The notes below the pieces were generated by a model. That model was not told where the DNA came from. It saw only the letters and a list, made by a program, of their open reading frames with translations, and made no database searches. The position numbers were made by a program, and so were the translations under genes. A stretch of DNA of 18,421 bases from contig JANMAT010000193.1 of NCBI GenBank assembly GCA_031359995.1, forward strand, positions 1-18,421, read 5' to 3'. Each line of letters opens with the position of its first letter. Positions within the stretch are counted from its first letter, which is position 1. Shown in pieces: positions 14,959-18,421 of this stretch. The DNA is from JANMAT01 sp031359995. GTDB taxonomy: Bacteria > Actinomycetota > Acidimicrobiia > Acidimicrobiales > Ilumatobacteraceae.

Positions 14959-15281
14959 GGCCGCGCCTTGGGTGCGACGTTGTCGGCCACGAGTCGGTAG
15001 CGGGCCGTGGCCTCGCTCCACAGCTCGGTGAAGTAGGCACGCGCGGCGTCCAAGCCCTCGGCCCGCAGCGAGTAGATGCGTTGCGCGCCGACCGCCTCGT
15101 CGTGCACGAGGTCGGCCCCCTTCAACAGGCGTAGGTGGCGCGAGACGGCGGGGCGGCTGATGGGGAGGCGATCGGCCAGGGCCTGCACCGACGAGGGCGC
15201 CGCGGCGAGCAGCTCCACGATGGCGCGCCGGTGCGGATCGCTCATCGCCTCCAGTGCGGCGGCAGGAGCCGGCTCGACCAT
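14955..15281 (-). CDS. ArsR-family winged-helix regulator
   Basis: A 108-aa ArsR/SmtB-fold repressor. The winged helix is evident in SDPHRRAIVELLAAAPSSVQ, ALADRLPISRPAVSRHLRLL (recognition helix) and AQRIYSLRAEGL (wing). No metal-binding cysteine cluster is present, so it belongs to the metal-independent subgroup commonly paired with SRPBCC genes. I prefer the ATG at 15281 because GGAGGT sits 4 nt upstream; the ATG at 15293 would add four residues but has no ribosome binding site. It heads the four-gene operon and is preceded by the GGTAAC-N6-GTTACC dyad, its likely binding site. Confidence 0.9.
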   Translation of the reverse strand: MVEPAPAAALEAMSDPHRRAIVELLAAAPSSVQALADRLPISRPAVSRHLRLLKGADLVHDEAVGAQRIYSLRAEGLDAARAYFTELWSEATARYRLVADNVAPKARP

Positions 15282-15302
15282 CGCCACCTCCATCGTGAGA
15301 TC

Positions 15303-15320
15303 GGTAACGCACAGGTTACC
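15303..15320. promoter_or_regulatory. Candidate ArsR operator
   Basis: GGTAAC-GCACAG-GTTACC is a perfect dyad with 6-bp arms, 21 nt before the preferred ArsR start and in the gap to the divergent sugar dehydrogenase. On the minus strand it includes TAACCT, a possible -10 hexamer, so binding could give autorepression. Binding by this regulator is inferred from position. Confidence 0.55.
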
Positions 15321-15488
15321 AGTTGTCCCCGCGTGAGAGTTCGTCGACCGTACGAATCGACGGTCGCAATCCTCGCGGCCTCGCCGCCCGTACTACCTCG
15401 CGACCCGTTGGGGACGGGTGGGGCCAGCGACCGTTCGGTGCTGACTCTCGTCGCGCCAGGGGTCTCTCCTCGACAGAAAGTTGAAAAC

Positions 15489-16946
15489 ATGCGCAAGACC
15501 AGGATGGCCGCCGCAGTGGCCGTCGCGTCCACCATGCTCCTGCTGACCGCAGGAACGGGCAGTGCGCTCGGCGCACGGGTGGCCGACCCGATTCCCACGC
15601 TCATCCCGACCGGCGACCTCACCGTCGGCCTCGAGACCGTCGCCAGCGGCTTCAACGGCCCGGTCACCGCCACCCACGCACCGGGCGACGACGAGCACCT
15701 CTACGTGGTCGAGCAGTCGGGCAAGATCTGGCAGGTCGACATCGGCGAGCACGGCATGGGCGCCAAGCGCCTCTTCGCCGACCTCTCGAGCGTGGTCATC
15801 CCGCTCGGGTGCTTCTTCATCAACTACGACGAGCGTGGGCTGTTCGGGCTGGCCTTCCACCCCGACTACACGCACAACGGGCTGATCTACACCTATTCGT
15901 CGCAGACCCCCGCCGGTCAGCCGGCGGTGCCGGCGAACCGGTGCAACTCGCGTACGCCCGATCACGACAACGTCGTGACCGAGTGGCGGGTCGCCCAGCC
16001 TCGCTCGAGCGAGGCGATGGTGGACGCCGGCAGCGCCCGCGAGGTGCTGCGCAACCCGCACCCGCAGTTCAACCACAACGGGGGTGAGCTCCGCTTCGGC
16101 CCCGACGAACTGCTCTACGTCGCCATCGGTGATGGCGGCAGCGCCGACGACCAGGGTCCCGGCCACGCGCCGGGCGGCAACGCCCAGGACCTGTCGAGCC
16201 TGAACGGCAAGATCCTGCGCATCGACCCCAACGCCGGTGCGATGACGCCCGGTCACTCGGTGCCGAAGGGCAACCCGTTCGTCGGGGTGCCCGGTGCACG
16301 CGGCGAGATCTTCGCGCTCGGGTTCCGCAACCCGTTCAAGATGTCCTTCGACGGTGAGTCGCGCCGGCTGTACGTCGCCGATGTCGGCCAGAACGACGTG
16401 GAGGAGATCGACCTCGTCACCAAGGGCGGCAACTACGGCTGGCCGGTGAAAGAGGGCACGTTCGCCTTCAACGACAACGGGACCGGCAACGGCTTCGTCA
16501 CCGCCGACGTGATCTCGGGGCGCTACATCGACCCCATCGCGCAGTACGACCACTGCGCCGGGCCGGTGAGCACGACCCAGGTCGGCCCGTGCCCGAAGCT
16601 CGAGGGCACCGCGGTCGTCGGCGGCTTCGTGTACCACGGTCACGAGGTCGACGCACTGAAGGGCCGGTACGTGTTCGGCGACTACTCGCGCTCGTTCTTC
16701 TCGAGTGACGGTCGCCTGTTCACCACCGGCGCCAAGGGCGGCCCGGTCAGCCAGCTGCGCCTGGCCGGCGGCGGTGAGCTGAAGCTCGGCCTGCTCGGCA
16801 TCGGTGAAGACGGCGACGGCGAGCTGTACGTGCTCGGCAAGTCGGGCGCGGTGCCTGGCAACACCGGCATCACCGACCCGTCCAACACCTCGGGGGTCGT
16901 GCTGCGCATCGTGAGCGCCGACGACCACCACGGGCACGACGACTGA
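15489..16946 (+). CDS. Secreted PQQ-type sugar dehydrogenase (GSDH family)
   Basis: A 485-aa exported beta-propeller of the glucose/sorbosone dehydrogenase family, soluble quinoproteins that oxidise aldose sugars outside the membrane. A signal peptide (MRKTR, hydrophobic 6-20, likely cleavage near residue 28) is clear. Family motifs are ERGLFGLAFHPDY with H124, NHNGGELRFGPDELLYVAIGDGG (from N195), LNGKILRIDPN and FALGFRNPFKMSFD with R280. Four cysteines (C108, C152, C356, C368) could form two disulfides. The C-terminus is His/Asp-rich (DDHHGHDD). The start follows a weak AGAAAG site. PQQ biosynthesis genes are not in the window, so cofactor use is inferred from family. The 168-nt leader (15321-15488) shows no gene. 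Confidence 0.9.
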   Translation: MRKTRMAAAVAVASTMLLLTAGTGSALGARVADPIPTLIPTGDLTVGLETVASGFNGPVTATHAPGDDEHLYVVEQSGKIWQVDIGEHGMGAKRLFADLSSVVIPLGCFFINYDERGLFGLAFHPDYTHNGLIYTYSSQTPAGQPAVPANRCNSRTPDHDNVVTEWRVAQPRSSEAMVDAGSAREVLRNPHPQFNHNGGELRFGPDELLYVAIGDGGSADDQGPGHAPGGNAQDLSSLNGKILRIDPNAGAMTPGHSVPKGNPFVGVPGARGEIFALGFRNPFKMSFDGESRRLYVADVGQNDVEEIDLVTKGGNYGWPVKEGTFAFNDNGTGNGFVTADVISGRYIDPIAQYDHCAGPVSTTQVGPCPKLEGTAVVGGFVYHGHEVDALKGRYVFGDYSRSFFSSDGRLFTTGAKGGPVSQLRLAGGGELKLGLLGIGEDGDGELYVLGKSGAVPGNTGITDPSNTSGVVLRIVSADDHHGHDD

Positions 16947-16973
16947 TCCTTGCTGCGTGTCGGTGTCGCATCG

Positions 16974-17888
16974 TCAACGGCGTTGCGGCACCGGTACGCG
17001 CCCGAGGTCGGCGGCGGCGACCACGTCGACCGCGCCGGCCGCCATCGCCTCGGCGACGTGCTCGGAGGTGTCGGCGTAGCGCTGGCTGAAGTGCGTGAGC
17101 ACGAGCCGGCGAGCCTGGGCCTGCACCGCGACGGTGCCGGCCTGGCTTGCGGTCATGTGCCCGTAGGCATCGGCCAACGCGGCATCGCGCCCCAGGAACG
17201 TCGCCTCGCACACGAGGAGATCGGCCCGCTCGGCCAGGGCCACCGCGGCGTCGCAGTAGCGCGTGTCCATGATGAACGCGGCGCGCTGCCCGCGCCGGGG
17301 TTCGCTGACCTCGCGCAGGGTCACACGGATGCCGCCGCGGTCGAGGGCGCCGGCGCGCTGCAGCTCGCCCACGGCGGGGCCGCTGATGCCGTGGGCGGCC
17401 AGGCGCTCGGGCAGCAGGCGCACGCCGTCGGGCTCGATCAACTGGTAGCCGACGCTGTCGACCCCGTGGTCGAGGGCGCGCGCGACGAGGGTGAAGCCGT
17501 CGGTCTCGGCGATGGCGCCGTCGGCCGCGACCGGGCGTTCGCGAACGTCGGCCTGGTCGAGGTAGATGGACGCGCGCCGCAACCGGTCGACGTACTCCTG
17601 GCCGCTGGCCGGGTAGTGGAGCTCGACGGGATGGTCGACCTTGTCCAGTGAGAGCCGTTGCAGCACGCCGGGCAGGCCGAGGCAGTGGTCGCCGTGCAGG
17701 TGCGTCAGGCAGATGCGGGTGATCGACGACGCGGCGACCCCGGCCAGCGTCATCTGGCGCTGGGTGCCCTCGCCCGGATCGAACAGGATCGCCTCGCCGT
17801 CCCAGCGCAACAGGTAGCCGTTGTGGTTGCGGTGCCGGGTGGGCACCTGGCTCGCCGTGCCCAGCACCACCAACTCACGGGCACTCAC
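16974..17888 (-). CDS. rnz: Ribonuclease Z
   Basis: A 304-aa metallo-beta-lactamase-fold nuclease that trims tRNA 3' ends. The zinc motif THLHGDHCLGLPG (62-74) supplies H63, H65, D67 and H68. Further ligand candidates are H141 in ALDHGVDSVGY, D208 in FIMDTRYCDA and H266 in LTHFSQRY, the tRNase Z C-terminal signature. The N-terminal LGTASQVPTRHRNHNGYLL fits bacterial short-form RNase Z, and length is normal. The GTG start at 17888 begins MSARELVVLGT; no strong ribosome binding site is seen. Convergent with the sugar dehydrogenase, with a 27-bp gap lacking a visible hairpin. Confidence 0.94.
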   Translation of the reverse strand: MSARELVVLGTASQVPTRHRNHNGYLLRWDGEAILFDPGEGTQRQMTLAGVAASSITRICLTHLHGDHCLGLPGVLQRLSLDKVDHPVELHYPASGQEYVDRLRRASIYLDQADVRERPVAADGAIAETDGFTLVARALDHGVDSVGYQLIEPDGVRLLPERLAAHGISGPAVGELQRAGALDRGGIRVTLREVSEPRRGQRAAFIMDTRYCDAAVALAERADLLVCEATFLGRDAALADAYGHMTASQAGTVAVQAQARRLVLTHFSQRYADTSEHVAEAMAAGAVDVVAAADLGRVPVPQRR

Positions 17889-17950
17889 CGCCGGTCGTGC
17901 GGCGCGGTCACGGTCGCATCACCACACCGGCGACGGTAGCGGACGCGGAA

Positions 17951-17990
17951 CGGGCGGTGGGCGTGCCGAGGTCGACACGCCCACCGCCCG
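17951..17990. terminator. Strong 15-bp-stem hairpin
   Basis: CGGGCGGTGGGCGTG, a 10-nt loop, then its exact reverse complement CACGCCCACCGCCCG give a perfect 15-bp GC stem. It lies downstream of the minus-strand gene ending at 18038 and upstream of ribonuclease Z. No T-tract is present. A second terminator for the minus-strand transcript is the simplest reading. Confidence 0.65.
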
Positions 17991-17995
17991 GATCG

Positions 17996-18032
17996 GACGA
18001 TCACGAACCCACCGCGCAGCGGTGGGATCGTC
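17996..18032. terminator. Bipartite hairpin terminator after the secreted protein gene
   Basis: The outer stem GACGAT/ATCGTC (17996-18001 with 18027-18032) and inner stem CCCACCGC/GCGGTGGG (18008-18015 with 18019-18026) form a long imperfect hairpin with a one-sided 6-nt bulge. On the minus strand it begins 5 nt after the stop codon at 18038, the standard place for an intrinsic terminator. Confidence 0.7.
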
Positions 18033-18037
18033 TCAGG

Positions 18038-18421
18038 TCAGAAGTAGTAACCCACCACGTCGACGACGACGTTCGTGGAGTGCGAGCCGCCGGTGATCTT
18101 GATGTCGGCGGTGCTGCTCACGGACACGCTGGTGCTGACGGCGAGGTTCTCGTTGGTGGCCGACCAGTTGATCGTGCTGGTCGCCGGTGCCGCGGCCAGT
18201 GCACCGGAGTACACCTTCAGGAAGCCCGCGGTCTCGGTGTCGGTGACGGTGACGGTGATCAGGGCGCCGGTGGCGCCCGGCGGCACGGCGAGCTTGGTGG
18301 CGCCGGCGCCGTCCTTGCCGAACCACAGGTTGACCGTACGGGTCTCGTCGGCCTTGACCTTGGTGGGCGTGGCCCCGTCACGGGAGTCGAAGGCCCGCAG
18401 CGGCTCGGACAGCATGTGCAG
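18038..18421 (-). CDS. 3' end of a secreted protein with a VDVVGYYF-type beta domain (partial)
   Basis: At least 125 residues are encoded and the frame is open to the window edge, so the gene probably continues beyond it; an ATG at 18415 exists but would give a bare domain with no signal peptide. The segment reads LRAFDSRDG at the start, then a Thr/Val/Ala-rich beta pattern with ITVTVTDTETAGFLKVYSG, INWSATNENLAVSTSVSV and the ending TNVVVDVVGYYF. This matches the C-terminal module of many actinobacterial exported proteins, which starts with an R-x-x-D-[ST]-R motif and ends in VDVxGYY. No cysteine is visible. The host protein's function cannot be told. Confidence 0.8.
   Translation of the reverse strand: MHMLSEPLRAFDSRDGATPTKVKADETRTVNLWFGKDGAGATKLAVPPGATGALITVTVTDTETAGFLKVYSGALAAAPATSTINWSATNENLAVSTSVSVSSTADIKITGGSHSTNVVVDVVGYYF

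Noticed and set aside
15345..15366. Inverted repeat CGACCGT-N8-ACGGTCG upstream of the sugar dehydrogenase
   Set aside because: Arms are only 7 bp and GC-rich, common by chance here, with no second copy or clear promoter relation.

Overview
The window is high-GC DNA with dense coding, frequent GTG starts, 4-bp start/stop overlaps and at least one apparently leaderless gene. Together with the gene families (MMPL exporter, PspC-type sensor kinase, LLM flavin oxidoreductase, XRE-cupin regulator, secreted protein ending in a VDVVGYYF-type module) this points to an actinobacterium. Acidimicrobiia is my best guess, by impression only. I see no rRNA, tRNA, CRISPR array, transposase or phage gene.

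Layout. (1) 1-4478: an MMPL exporter (minus) faces a three-gene plus-strand operon: sulfide:quinone oxidoreductase-like flavoprotein, TusE/DsrC-like protein, DsrE-like protein. The divergent control region carries a perfect 22-bp palindrome and a second, weaker copy, both of the form ATACC-N6-GGTA, which resembles operators of the CsoR/CstR repressor family. I read this as a small sulfide/persulfide-responsive unit. A 10-bp-stem hairpin closes it. (2) 4611-9324: a catabolic-looking island that is partly decayed. It holds an FAD oxidoreductase, the C-terminal half of a cytosine deaminase-like amidohydrolase, an unrecognised 63-aa ORF translationally coupled to an LLM flavin oxidoreductase, an XRE-cupin regulator and a frame-broken ABC permease. 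Two palindromes sharing the core TATTGA-N5-TCAATA lie in front of the FAD oxidoreductase and between the deaminase remnant and the LLM operon, so a single regulator probably controls both sides. (3) 9447-12720: an envelope-stress type locus, with a PspC/LiaF-like membrane protein divergent from a PspC-domain histidine kinase and its NarL-type response regulator. (4) 12723-15293: a minus-strand operon of ArsR regulator, SRPBCC protein, uncharacterised 142-aa protein and class II fumarase, in which every junction is a 4-bp overlap. (5) 15489-18421: a secreted PQQ-type sugar dehydrogenase, ribonuclease Z, and the 3' end of a secreted repeat-domain protein followed by two strong hairpins.

The most interesting structure is regulatory: two distinct duplicated operators (ATACC-N6-GGTA and TATTGA-N5-TCAATA) whose positions define two small regulons. 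One couples an MMPL exporter to sulfide oxidation. The other unites an FAD oxidoreductase, an LLM monooxygenase and a decayed deaminase. All functional assignments come from reading the translated sequence and motif memory; no search was run.
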